From the NCBI GenBank assembly GCA_914767715.1, contig OU612071.1:6076001-6140000 (forward strand): a DNA stretch of 64,000 nucleotides. Reading direction: 5' to 3'. Source of the stretch: Membranipora membranacea (Eukaryota; Bryozoa; Gymnolaemata; Cheilostomatida; Membraniporidae). The translations under genes were made by a program, and so were the position numbers. The notes beneath the pieces are model-generated. The model was not told the DNA's origin, searched no databases, and saw nothing but the letters and a program-made list of their open reading frames with translations. Below, one piece after another: positions 24,201 to 36,715 of this stretch. The first letter of the stretch is position 1. Each line of letters opens with the position of its first letter.

Positions 24201-25988
24201 AACACAGCAACGTTATGTCATCGGGGAATTCCGGTTATTAGAGGCCTCACTTCACTTGCGCAGGTCACCTGTCTAGGTTAATTATTAGTAGGTCTATGGT
24301 TTTACTTAATTAGCAATTTCTCGATCAAATATTGTGTATGTATTTTGTTTTGCTGTGTTATGTGCATATCTCATTTGATGCACAAAGACTGCGCTTCAAT
24401 ATAGCAGGATCCATCCAGCCAGCCATCTTGTATTCCTGTTCATTACTTATCTCCTCCTCTGACAGGTGGATGTAACTGCGAGATACAATGAGACAGAAGG
24501 GTTGATACATCAACTTATCAAAATGAAGATTCCAGCTTTCAAAAAATCAGACAATCATGTGCAACTTTCCCCAAAAGGTGAGCTGCATTCTGCTGGTCGT
24601 TATTTGACTAATACATGGTAATTTAGTACTTAGCATTTATGATATATAAATAATCGTTTAATCAATATTAACCCGTATGGCTGATTCATTTTATACACAT
24701 ATTTGAATCCTTTTTTTTCCTAGAGAGTGAAGAAATTCAGCCTTCTATGGAGTTATCAGTTGCCAATGATGGTTTCCTTATTCAGCCCCCACCACAACAG
24801 CCCGGCCCACCCATTTCTATGCAATTGATTAAAACAGTCGAACTAGCAAATGGATACAGTGTTGTGTCTGTGACCACTGATGGAAATAGCACTTTCATAG
24901 GCTCACATTCAAATGAAGTTTATGAAATTGGTTCCAAATCAGATGAGCAGACACTTCTGTGTAATCCTGGTGGTCGTGTAGAAAGCCTCCAAATTTATGA
25001 GGATGAAGTTTATGTATGGGCAGCGGATGCGGTGCAAATCTTTAAAAAATCAGGTCTGCTTGAAAGAACCTGGAATATCGGCAGTGATTGTGATAGTTTA
25101 AGGGTTTTGAATGGGAAGGTCGTTGTATCCATTGGAGCAGAATCATCATTGGCTGTGTACTCCCTAACAGGGCAACTTGAAAAAAAAATCCTATGTCCAG
25201 AGATAAGCGGTGGTTACAATTCAATGGCTGTGTGTGATGATAAAACAGTGATAGTAACTGACTTTGGCACTGGCAGCGTGTTTAGGGTCAATATAGAAAG
25301 TGGTGAGGTGCTGTGGACAACAAAGAAGATTGAGTACCCTGAAGGGGTTGTCTGCTACAGGAACCAATATGTACTTGCCTCTAGCTACTCAGCTGACACT
25401 CCGATATGGATACTTGATATCAATTCAGGTTAGCTCACCTCACACCAACTTCATGTTGTTAGTTGTCATTGGCTCTGGAATAATGATATATGCTCTGTTA
25501 TCTCATTTTGATCATTCTTTGTCCGCCAACGATTTTCATTGAAAGTGTGAGTTACTGTGGTACAAATAAAGTTATTTGATGTTTGATGCGGAGGTCTATG
25601 ATAACTTTACTATATTTAGTGATGTAATCAATGTCTTCCAGTGGCCTCTAGGTAACTATTGATAGAGTAGGATGTAAATTTGTGTGGAGTGTTGAAAATT
25701 CAATCAAGGTATGACAATTGCTACTTGGTAGTTTCAATTTTGAATTCCCTCCTATCAAGTTGTACTTGTAAAAACACATTCTTGTCAAATCTCGCCTCTC
25801 TTGGCTCTGTAGGTGAACTTCTGGGTAAGATGACTGGAGAAAAAGGTGATGATGACGATCACTTTGACCTTCACATAGACGAGGATGTACTCATGGTGAC
25901 TAAATACAACGGGTGCTCAATGCAGTATTATAAGCTGGATGTTGAGCAATTAGTTCATCTATGGAGCGTTGGTGGTTCTGATCTTTGA
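21229..25988 (+). CDS. TRIM-like RING/B-box protein with beta-propeller-like C-terminus (7 exons, one frame break)
   Basis: Exons: 21229-21392, 22346-22485, 23027-23216, 23258-23337, 24466-24577, 24724-25428 and 25813-25988 (stop TGA); all introns are GT-AG. The order is RING (C14, C17, C28, H32, C35, C38, C51, C54), B-box 1 (C78, C81, C88, C91, C96, H99, H103), B-box 2 (C130, H133, C142, C145, C150, C153), a short helical segment, then about 250 residues of repeated beta-strand pattern resembling an NHL/WD-type propeller. RING/B-box proteins of this layout are usually E3 ubiquitin ligases, with the propeller binding the target. Intron phases agree throughout except exon 2, which has one base too many near the TTT at about 22439-22441; read literally it hits TAA a few codons later. 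This is either an assembly indel or a pseudogenising mutation. The 41-bp intron 3 is unusually short. The start was chosen because it precedes the RING directly. About 521 codons if the shift is ignored. Confidence 0.85.
22346..22485 (+). pseudogene. B-box 1 exon with one-base frameshift
   Basis: The exon is 140 nt; 139 or 142 would keep phase with its neighbours. Upstream the frame reads the first B-box cysteine pair (C78, C81), and downstream a frame offset by one reads the remaining Cys/His ligands into the next exon. The switch is at about 22436-22441, within GATTTAC. Both splice sites are intact (acceptor after a T-rich tract, donor AAG|GTTGGT). Confidence 0.75.
23827..24298. mobile_element. 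472-bp TIR element (MITE) in a TRIM-gene intron
   Basis: Inverted ends of about 130 bp start CATAGACCTACTAATAAT and continue AACCTAGACAGGTGAC. It is flanked by GTTTTAGT (23819-23826) and GTTTTACT (24299-24306), an 8-bp target duplication with one mismatch. There is no transposase. It sits in the intron between exons 4 and 5. The end sequence resembles that of the 3160-bp element (CATAGAC, then CTAGACAGG), suggesting mobilisation by related transposases. Confidence 0.85.
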
Positions 25989-27002
25989 ACATGTTCCCAG
26001 AAAAATCATATCACAGTGATTATATTGTTGTTACCAATTTCGTGAAACTCAAACCCTCTCTTTTTGACACTGCAAGTAAGAAAAGGACAGCTTTTATGCG
26101 GTCCGCATATAAAATGCTTTTAACAATACTTTGAGGATATATCATTATTTTTATCACCGTTTAATCGGATTTGTAATACATCATTGTTAACTCACATTAA
26201 CATCAATATTTTGAAACTTTTCTTAATATCTCGTATCCAACCAATCTATAATAAAATAAAGCATCTATCTTGTAATTTAAACCAAGTCTCTTTTTTTGCT
26301 CTTTTGTTACGGGTAACAGAATCACTAACAGCGCTTTTAAATCTACTTTCCTCTTTTAATGGAAACTGAATTAGGTTTCTTGAGTTCCTGTACACTTAAA
26401 AGCGGTAATTTATATTCATATCCCGGTCACACAAAGGCTTCTTTGGTGGCTTGATACTGGAACTATTCCTTCTTAGGCAATTTACCTTAAAGTGGCAGAC
26501 AACCACAAAAGTTGTAGTTTGATATTTGATGCGTAATGATGAACTCCTTCTAAATTTCGATGTTATAGATAAATGTTAAATTTGAAAATTTTAATTATTT
26601 CAATTAAAAACTCTCTTCCACCATTTTGTTTCGGTAACACAAATACCCGTACTCTCCAAATAAATATATTATTGGGATAAAATGATGTATAAAAGAATTT
26701 TTTTCTAGAATCAAAGCATTTATCGTTTGTTGTGTCAATATTGATATCTAAACAGGCATCTCAGTTACACAATCACCTACACAAAGAATATTATTGCTTT
26801 CAATAACAAAAATTAAGCATTTACATTGAGATTATAATAGCTTCTCAACTTAATTCAGTTTATTGCAGCCATGGAGTGGAGGGGCTATTGACTGCCCTGT
26901 GGTGCAGATCCAAAGCCTATACCTTGGATTTCTATTGTTGAATATGTTTCCTACTGGAAGAGGTTAATACGTATTTAGTGGTGCCAGTGTTGTCTTCTTC
27001 TT
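25989..27002. other. gene-free stretch downstream of the TRIM-like gene
   Basis: 3' flank. AATAAA-like signals occur (for example 'taaaataaagc' near 26252), but no polyadenylation site is assigned. Otherwise AT-rich with nothing recognised. Confidence 0.4.
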
Positions 27003-28057
27003 TAAAGACTTAGTTTGAGGCTGTTATTTTGTATCACATCTTATTCTTTATATTTTATTCTATCATGTGAGTGATTTCCAGCTTTAAAATCCAAATATTG
27101 AGGAATTAATGGGCCTCTCAAACTTCCAAGGTGACGGCAGTCTATCGGCATTAGGAATCAGCTGGCACACTGTGGGACGTCACAACGCGTCATACTTATT
27201 ATGATATACTAATAGATAGGATGATGATCAAAATTTTCAGAGATATAGAGGGTCTCAAACCCAGGACTAAATTGCCAAGAAGGCAGCGCCGCTATGGCTG
27301 AGCTATATTGTCTACAGGAGCTGTACCTAGTGATGTGATGGGAGCCGCATTGCATGCTGGTATGAAATACCCAGGTTCGATTCCTACCTAGGTTTGAAAT
27401 TTGTGTGTGATTATTAGGCCAATCCAAATTAATTTCTCGATCTAGATGAACGCCCGCCACCTTTTCAGAGCCCTGATAAAATCAAAATACTGCCAGACGC
27501 CAAATGGAGATTGGCTACTTATTTGTATACAAACATTGTGAAAGTACATGGTTATAACAGGCAGCCTAAAGAACTTTTAGTGCTCAGATGGCTTGCAATG
27601 TGAGTTTGTAGCATTACATTATCAAACACTGGTGATGGCAAACTCAACCATTTAGTATTTGTGCATGTTAAATGGAGAAAGAAAATAAAATAGAATTTTC
27701 ATCCACTTGAGTTCAGGGTAGATAGATAAAATGAAAAACTATTTTACCTCCAGCTGTTTTGTAGGGCTAAAATATAAAATAAAAAAACAACTCCCTCCAC
27801 CTACAAATCTTCATACTGTCATCTAGATCAAGGTATTAATTTGGAGTGGTCTTAGTATAATAAATATGACGCGTTGTGACGACCCACACGGTGTGCCCGC
27901 TGATTCCCAATGCTAATTGAAGGTGATCACCCTGGAAGTTTGAGAGCCCATAACTTCCTCAATATTTGGTGTCTAAGGCTGTAAATCGCTCACATGATAA
28001 AATAAAATATGGAGAATAAGATGTGGTACAAAATAGCAGCCTCAAACTAGGTCTTTG
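27003..28057. mobile_element. TIR element of about 1.05 kb containing a tRNA-like segment
   Basis: Inverted ends of about 200 bp: TAAAGACTTAGTTTGAGG at the left and the inverse of CAAAGACCTAGTTTGAGG at the right, followed by matching stretches down to 'tgacgcgttgtgacg'. No target duplication was found and no transposase is visible. The interior has a Pol III-type promoter pair (see 27286-27392). Confidence 0.75.
27286..27392 (+). ncRNA. tRNA-like Pol III promoter segment (SINE-like)
   Basis: An A-box-like stretch (TGGCTGAGCTATAT, about 27294-27307) is followed about 70 bp later by a perfect B box GGTTCGATTCC at 27374-27384. The spacing is too long and the arms too poorly paired for a real tRNA. 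It fits the tRNA-derived head of a SINE that has become part of the surrounding TIR element. Confidence 0.5.
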
Positions 28058-31000
28058 AACTAGCTATGTCTGTATCCTTATTAAACCTGCAAAGTCGTCA
28101 AGTTCATTATACTGTTGGTTCAATTTCAATTGTGTTTGTTTTGCATCTTCTACCTTCTTACAAGCAATATGACGATATGACATATAAAAGATAAACATAA
28201 CACAGAAGCTTTGCATGGGATACTGACTTGAGATCTAGTGGTCCCATTTTTTCGATTTTTCATGCTTAGTGATATTCGAGCTCTCAATAAGGATAATTTC
28301 GATGTAATTTAGTTTTGAACACAATTAGGCCTATTGAAAGATAAGGTTTATTCAATTATTAATTTCAACCACCCTGTTCAAGCGAACAAGAAAATCTGAG
28401 ATTGCTGCTTCTCACTATTGAGTTATATTTCTTCCAGGTATGGAAGGGTAACTTCCTTAACATGTGTTCGGTTCTTTGGCCTTGATTGATTACTCAGGGT
28501 AAGCTGATTTGGTAAAGTCTTGATGGCTAATGGCTAATTTACTGGCCACAGAGAATGGAATTTATTGAGAATAATTGTGCTGTATGAGGATAGCTACCAA
28601 ACAATGTTACGTTCTCTAGCAGCAGACAATGTTCGCTATGATTAGGAGCAGGTGTGCAATATGCCTTTGTAATCGCCTGACTATACTCCATCAAGAGTTA
28701 ACCAGGGGAAGGCAATTTCTAATTTATTCATGATCTGTACTACTCACCCTTGTAACATCTATTATTTGTCAATCTTGAATAATCTCGGCATTGAATAAGA
28801 GTGATGACAATGATTGATGGTCAAAATTACGAAATCAATGTCAAGATTAATCTTATTTTCCTATGTAGTTGAGAATTTCTGCATTTCTTCATTTCTCCAT
28901 TGTTGATCATAGTCCTAAAAAAAAGCTTGCAGGTAAAAAGTCAAATGAATTTTCAGCAAAATGAGAGCAGATAACTCCAAATTTGTTCAGCCCATTGTTT
29001 TGGATATGAGTTTGAATCCAGAGGAAAAGTATATAAAAGTGGCTCAATATTGTGAGTGGCACTGGGGTGAGTTGGGGGAGTGTATTTTACACACCCATGC
29101 AGAAAACCTCATCCAGTCAAATGAATTTAAGCTTAATAATTATACCACTTTCCCATCCATCTATCAATCCTTGACCCAGTATAACAATATTTTTCCTTTG
29201 GGTATGGTTTGGAATCTTAAGTGTCAATATCTGTATGTCACATCATTAATTTATTATGATTTCTGCTCCCTCCTATAATGTTTACGGTGACTCGTTTGCA
29301 TTGGTCAGAGTTATATGTGTCTCAGAACTAGGACCACAGCTAATTTGGACATACAATGTTCTTTTTGCCTTTCTAAATAACTTAAATCAGTGTGTAACAA
29401 GCTACTTGTCGATGTTTTGTCAAAGAATTATATTTCAATTTAGAAATAATGTTAGTCCTAATTGCAGGCATGGTATTTAGCCGATATATGTAGGATGCTC
29501 CCCTCTAATAAATTAATGCCAGATGGAAAAAAGGTTGCATTGCGCCGAAGGACAAAAGGCTATAATTCCAGTGTAAACTTCCTACCGGGGAAGGAGATTT
29601 TGTATCATTGATGGTATTTACTAAAAACATTTCTATTTCGATAGTTGATATATTCTTCAGCGTCTCTTTCCATATTAACATCATCTATTCTAATGCAAAA
29701 CAACATTAAAAGAAATGTTGAACCTAGTGCAGAACGTGTAACTTTGATGTCGATTTTGTGGAGCTCCCTGCACACAAAGCTGTCTTCAATTTCTTCAGAG
29801 AATATAGAGCAATCTTCAATTTTAAAACTCCATCTTCATAATAAATTCTTCAAATCAACTGGACTGTGGTGTTATCTACTCATTTCTGCTTAGAAAAACC
29901 CATTTTCTTGAGTTTCGGTTCTGTTTTGATTGACTGATGAGCTTGAGTTTGTTATTGTTTAGAGTTTTGTGTCCAAAACACCTAACCTGAATAGCTAACT
30001 CCAAATTGTTGGACTGAATTATAGTCTAAATTCTAAAATCTTATATTGATTTTTCATTTCAATTGACCAATCTTTTCTTCAACTTTAAATCACTCAATCT
30101 TCAACCTACAGTAAAATACGCGTGGAGCCCCATTTTGTTGGTGAGAGATGATCTTCCTTATGCATGCTTAGAATTATAATTTCGAATAAGAACAACCATG
30201 CTCAAAAAGAGCGCAGTCGTATCCATAATTAATAATGTCTGAGGGTAAAAAAGATGCGCCATTATAAGCTTTATCTCCAAAAAAACGAGATTTCAGCAGA
30301 TTGTCATTTTTCTTCATTTTGTACAAGAAAGGATAATCCTTAAACATACATATATCTCATTCTAAGTTGACAACTGCCTTATTCCTATTGGTTGTGGGAT
30401 GAAAGCCTTCCCATTTCCAGTAGGTTGTATGCATATTGCCAGTACACCGATCTTTCTGACTTTGGGTCACAGCCTGTGAACATAGACATTTCATTGCCCA
30501 TCATACTTGCCAAGTAATCTAAATACAAAATAGGGAGATTCCAATTTTTATCAAGATCTGAAAATGTGCTCAGTCACAGACAGTGAGAATCCAGATAAGG
30601 TACTATATTCCTGTTTGACTAGCATTAAATATGTTTCAAAGTGTTTGGTCTGAGCTTTGTTAAATTGTAGTGGACCTACCAATGGAATGGTTAAGTTTCT
30701 ATTTTCCTTCACTTAAATTTAACTAGACTAGACAGTACAAAACTATTACTAAAAAATGTGTGATCTGAAAGGAAATGAAAACTTAATGTGTGCACTTGAC
30801 TACCTACTTTATATTATGACCAATGACAGTCAGTGTTGTGAGTTATGAGAGGATGCTATTGGTCATTCACAATAATAGAATCTTAACAAAACAAAATAAA
30901 TAAATTTATTAGGTTTGTTTAATTTGATAATTCCTTTCAATTTTGCGTGCAAAGACCTTAACAGTAACTAGTCAACAACAAGATGTGCTTGGATAACTAT

Positions 31001-34000
31001 CAAAAACTGCGATTGGACTGTTTTCTCTTAAATCTGGAGGAAATAGTGAGATTTACAAAAAGTGGGAGGTGGGTGTAAAAGTCTGGAGGGTCAAGACTAT
31101 ATCGGGAGACTTGGCAAGTATGTCGCCCCTATCAAGTGATGAATCTTGTATATCCAGAATGACTGCTGACATTGGAGTTTTTCAATTTTAGAATTATTGC
31201 CTACTCAGTTCATTAAGGTTATTTTGGCAAATGTTAGGCTAAAATGTTGTCTCTTATTGTTGAAAATTGGTGGCCCATTTGAAGTATAGAGTGATCACAC
31301 CATCTATCTATCTGTGTAAAACATTTTAGTTTCAAACATGTGGCTAGACTGCTTCACTGAGTAAAGGTGTAGAAAGTAAATTTTTTAACAATAGTCAAAG
31401 ACAGAGTTTTTTACTCCTTTGTCAAGGTACCTGCAAGCTTTGTGTCAAAGGGAAAGTTATGTGAAGCTTGATGCCAAAAACTCCTTTCATCTATTTGTCA
31501 CAATTATAGGGGTCTGGAGAATGAACTGAATTCAAAGTTTTCGATTACAGTAAAAAATAGAATATGCAGGCTCTCCCATAAAAATTTCTTTTTGTACAGC
31601 CTTACTCCACAATTAGACTCGATGTTTTATGCTTAAATTACACCTAACTATTCTCGCCAAAATTGATAAGGTGGGTATAGCTAGGAAGGCAGTATTGTGG
31701 CTGCTTTTACAATAGGATTAACTGTTACAATCCTTGAATGATGCTGCCACAAAGTACCCTTGGTCTGTGCAGTCATTGAACCTTAATTTTATCGAAAGGT
31801 CCTCATTTCAAATGTATCTGCGGTCCATTGTCTATACTAATGGGCTTTGGTTGGCACCCAGGTGTGCTCCGACCAGCCTGCAAACAGAGAGCAACCTGGC
31901 GCAGATATTGTGGCCTGGCCACTAAGGCAACGAATTTCGCCGCCTATGCTCCGGGATGTGGCTTGTGACAAGACATCTGATTTAAATCAACCTTCAATTT
32001 TAATCAGATGTAATAAAGCCTTAATACATGAAAATCATAAGAAGCAACAAGTCTTGAGACACGAAGATTACCCTCAGATTTTGATATTCTAATATTACAT
32101 TGCCTTTAAATCCTTTTGAAAAGATAAACAAGCACAACAGCAACAAAATCTTTCCCTGTAATGAAAGACACAAAATGCAATACAACTGGTTGTTTACAAT
32201 TAAGATTTCTTGGGGGATTAGAAAATTTACTCTGAGAAAACAATGTCTGTAATTGCTCTAAATGATATCTTCATCCAGCTTAGGTCTCAAATGTACTTGG
32301 ATCGTTTCAATGCACTGCGTGAAGAACTGCTTCCAATTTTGTTTGGGGGCCATCTCAGACTTGTTGTTTATTGAGGCAGCCCACCTGTTTGGCTAACCGA
32401 ATCCTCACAAGTAACAACATTATAACTTGTGGCAGTATAGATACAGTCCGAGGGCACGATTTTTAAAAAATGTACAAATTCAACCGTAACATGAATGATT
32501 TCAATGGTTATTTCAGGACTGCAATTCCTAAATGGTGATAAATACTCCAAGGTCTTCCATACAGATACCAGGTCACTGAAAATGCAGCAGAATATTTCAC
32601 AAATAATATATGTGTATTATTAGGGTTGAGCCCTCCAGACACACAGTTATCATAATCCTATACGCATCCAGCATAATCACATTAGTGTTTTTCAATAATA
32701 AAAATATTAGGATGACATTCGTGTAAAATTTAAGCTCAAACATTTGGGTGTATTTTGAAAATGCTATCATTGAACAGTATCCACTGAAAAAGCCAATTCC
32801 AAACCATTTTTCGGAACATAGAAACATACAAAGTGAGGATGGTATAGCATAAACACCTCTCCCCGAGCACCGTCTACTTGATTGTGCAATAACTCCCGGA
32901 AGAAGGTTTACCCGGCTAGCCATGAGTGAAGTGATCGCAACCTTGTATCACTTTTTTAGAAGCATGGACCATGGTTTTGTTGAGTAAAGAGAGTGTGGAT
33001 AATTGAATGTCGACAAGGTATCATGGTCGATTTCAAAAATGTAAATTTATTAGCAGCCAGCCACTAGAGCCTATTGATTCAACATAATATGATATGATAT
33101 CTTAGATGGAATATAATTGGTGTAAAAAAGCGGGGCAGACTCAATATGGGCCAATTTTTGTATCAAAACTGGGGTTTCAGGCTTGGAATACTGGTGCGAA
33201 AATATATTTGTTCTGAGCAGGAATTACAAAATATCTAACTCTGGTTATATTAATCAAAAATTCTATCGAGGTAAAAGTGCAGATCTGACTGGCTAAAAGT
33301 GCAATACTACAAGACAAACAGAATCGGATATGGATTCTGGAAATGTCTGAATAAGTATGTAGAATGATGAAGATAAATTATTTTGAGGTATCTAGTCATT
33401 TTGAAAGAATTTGATGGGTATCTGATGGGTCACCACAATCTATACTGAAAACTTGTATCAATCAACAGAAATAGTCTTTCGTTTAAGTTCAGTATAGCAT
33501 CTCCATTGTCATTTGTATATTGCTCCACTCCTTTTATAAAAGGCAATTAAAATTTGTTCGAAACTGTACACAATGGCATAGAAACTACAAATATATAGGC
33601 ACTTTGCACTGCCTTGCGCAACATTGCCACTGCACTGATGGATGAAATAAACACCATAATGAAAAAGTAAATCGCAATTTTAAATATGTTAAAAAAATAT
33701 TTCAAACATGACCTAAAAAGCTCATTTAGATAATGTGATGAACTGATGCTCCAAAAAAAAACAGATCTCTGTGAGTTACCATGTCAAATTGTAATTCTGC
33801 CCAAACAGAAAAAGATGAACTTGGAGATTTTTTGTCAGATTTGGAGTTTTTTGCAGCAAAAAATAAATGAATAGTTAGCTGATTGACTAACGATCCAGGT
33901 GACCAAATGTGGTTATTCTGAATTAAAAACTGTAGGAAGATAGCTTTTGGAAAAGTAAGGAAGAGATAACTACAACTGAGCATTTTTGACTTTAAATAAC

Positions 34001-34077
34001 TGAGTATTGTCCTATGTAGACTCTTCTCTGATGATACATCAGCCTTGAATGAGTGATCATCTTTTTCTCTACCAACT
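28058..34077. other. gene-free stretch
   Basis: AT-rich, with only short open frames. An open frame starting at 28961 (105 codons) has a plausible protein-like first 30 residues and an internal GTGAGT, so a small first exon cannot be excluded, but no family is recognised and no partner exon was found. Confidence 0.35.
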
Positions 34078-34225
34078 TGTAGGTCCAGTGACATTTACGC
34101 TCTGATATGCCCTGATTTGCTCTGCTCGGTGTGAGGACCATTATTTTCCCTGCGGCTGTGTAGGTCAGGTGACATTTGCGCTCTGTTATGCTCTGCGCGG
34201 GTACAAGGACCCAGCTATTCCCTGT
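34078..34225 (+). repeat. tandem duplication of about 85 bp
   Basis: Two consecutive diverged copies of 'tgtaggtcaggtgacattt', 'cgctctgttatgctctg' and 'aaggacc'. Confidence 0.6.
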
Positions 34226-36660
34226 AATTGTTTCGTTTTGCACTGATCAAGGTCAGCAATTGGTTACGATAAGGGTTGGCAACCCTAAACAAAGTGTCAT
34301 GTGGCACAGTTTATGTTTTCTTTACCAACCAACATTGAACTATATATTTTATTTTCGTAACATCTGAAATATTATAATCGACCTCAAACCAACCATATTT
34401 TCTTATTTGATTAGGTAGAGTAAAAATTTGCCATAAGCTTTTGCTCAAATTTAGTACCAAGTACTCATATATTTTTGTGATCCTCAGACCAAATTTGGAT
34501 TGAGATTTATCTCATCCGCCAGACTCTATGTACTTTTAATTTTTTTTAGTTTTTCCGTACCCGACAAAGCTTTAATGCAGCTATAAATCTATAAATGTAT
34601 TACCAATTGCCTTGGCAAATGTCATTGTTGTCATTTGAAATTGTTTTCTTTTTTTCTCAAAATATCTCTTTATCCCGCAAAATTTAACTCAAATTATCTC
34701 CTAGACCAACTAAGCCACATCTACTAATAACCTTATTGATCACAAGATGGATTCAGAGATAGCAATAAGCAATAATCTTGAGTGCTGTATACGTCTATGT
34801 TCATCCCAATAGTTTGGGGGGATAGTCAGGCTGCAACTTACTCTCCCTCATTTTTAGAAAGTTCTAACTTTGTAACAAGTAATAGTGTTATCCTGGTGTA
34901 CTGGTGTTATAAAGTTTAACCGGCAACTAGGAGATAGACATGAGGATGGGCAGTCTGCAGTCAGGTCAAAGGTCAAATATCTCTACAGTCAGGTCAAAGG
35001 TCGAATACCTCTAGCTAGTTTTCTTGTACATTCATCTTCAGCCGGTCTTCATTGACAGTCTCACTCTCCTCTTTGTCTTTCTGGCTCGATCGGCGTCTTG
35101 TTAATTTACACCAGAGTCTAGGTCGACTTTACTGATAATTTTCCTCGAACTACTATCAGTTAGCTCACTTTTATTATACACAGTTAGCTGATCCTGATTG
35201 TTTTTTAAACCTTACCCACAAATATGTAATATATGGATATTGCTTATTGTGAAGCGCTTTACATAAAGCCAATTGGATCTGGTTACCAACATTCATTATT
35301 AGAGATCTAATTATTTTTATGTTGCATTAGAAGTGTAAAATGGTAAAAATTGTAGATTGTTTAGAAAAGAAAACCAGAATGATCATCATTTTATTCCCTT
35401 TTTAATGCCTAATGTATGTTCTTGGCATCTGTGCCTTTCAAGCCAACAAACAAGTATCAGCATCATTATATATCGGTACATTATCTGTGGGCAGGAATAA
35501 TTTTGATAAGTCGAAAGTTCAAAGATCTGTTTTTATGACATGCTGCTCTGCAAATTTGTTGCTCGGCATTCCATTTCCTCATACGTCTGCCGACTACAGT
35601 CTAGCTAGAATGCTGAACGGCATGAATTCAATCAATGGCAGGGTAAGAAGGTTTTTATTATTTTATATGAAAAATAGAAAACCAGTTAGAAAGAAGAGAC
35701 ATTTGGCTGCTACCAAAAACATGCAGCTCTTGGCTTAACAAGTTCCTTAAGACTTTGGGATTATATGCACATGAATCTGTTGTTGTAATATTTTTGAGTT
35801 TATTGTCTGGTCAGTTTTGTTGCGACTGTCTGACCTGAACTTGGGCCCTAATTTACCCAAACTGCTCCCAGTACTATAGTTTGTTCCCAAATAAAGGTTT
35901 CCACTCAGCATATAGAGGTGCCTGTATAGAACATGTGGTATTCGCGGTTCAGTTCACTTTCCGTTGTGTTAAGTTGAACCGATAGCAGTGAGAGGGTGTC
36001 TGAATGTCTTTTTAAAAAAAGTATGAATAATGAACAAACACACAATAAGCAGTTCTCTATACTCTCATGGTCATACAGTGGATTATGGTTGTGGCAGAAA
36101 AACTGCAACTACATGTGTCAAGGTCAAACCTCTGTTATGTGAATGAACATGTTCCGACTCTTCCTTGTAGGTTGATCTTATCACAATTGGTCCGTGGAAT
36201 GGCGACAATCTCACCTAACATACCATCCTCAAAGCGAAATGAAATTTTATTTGCAATGATTTTCATTCTGATTGAGGTGAGAACAAAAAAAATTGTGTAT
36301 TGCTTCATTTCACCGTACAGCTATATCACATGTGAAGGACAACACCCAACATAGACAACTCACTAGACATATGAAAAAGCTTTGACAGCAATTTTTGGTT
36401 TGGGGCTGCATCTGAGATACTCAGAGATCACAGCTCAGTAATGTTCAGTAATTAAAGGTATTTCATTGGTCAGCATCACCGTTACTGCTGATGTATCTCC
36501 CCAGTCATTGTCTGCATCTGAAGTTCAAATGTTCAAAAGGTTCATTATGATGATATGGCAAATTCTAAATCTATGTTCAATGATATTTATATTCATTTGC
36601 TATCAATTACACAACCTGATAGCAGTATGGGGTAAAAGGGCCACATAGTGCAATTATTGC
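34226..36660. other. gene-free stretch with one possible exon
   Basis: An open frame at 35412-35738 ends its protein-like part at 'atggcag' followed by GGTAAGAAG, a good donor-like sequence near 35641. No acceptor partner or recognised family supports a gene. Nothing else of note. Confidence 0.35.
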
Positions 36661-36715
36661 AGATTAACACGATTCTTATTGCGAGACAGGCTATTGGTTC
36701 AAATCCCGGTGATGA
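36620..36715 (+). ncRNA. degenerate tRNA-like segment with a B box
   Basis: GGTTCAAATCCCGG at 36696-36709 is a consensus Pol III B box. The upstream A-box region is too degenerate for a tRNA. It could be a SINE remnant or chance. Confidence 0.3.

Noticed and set aside
24038-24241. 67-codon open frame in a TRIM-gene intron
   Set aside because: It lies wholly within the hairpin element 23827-24298 and has no recognised domain.
33726-34094. 122-codon minus-strand open frame
   Set aside because: Composition is low in protein-like features, no domain is visible, and it overlaps a tandem duplication.
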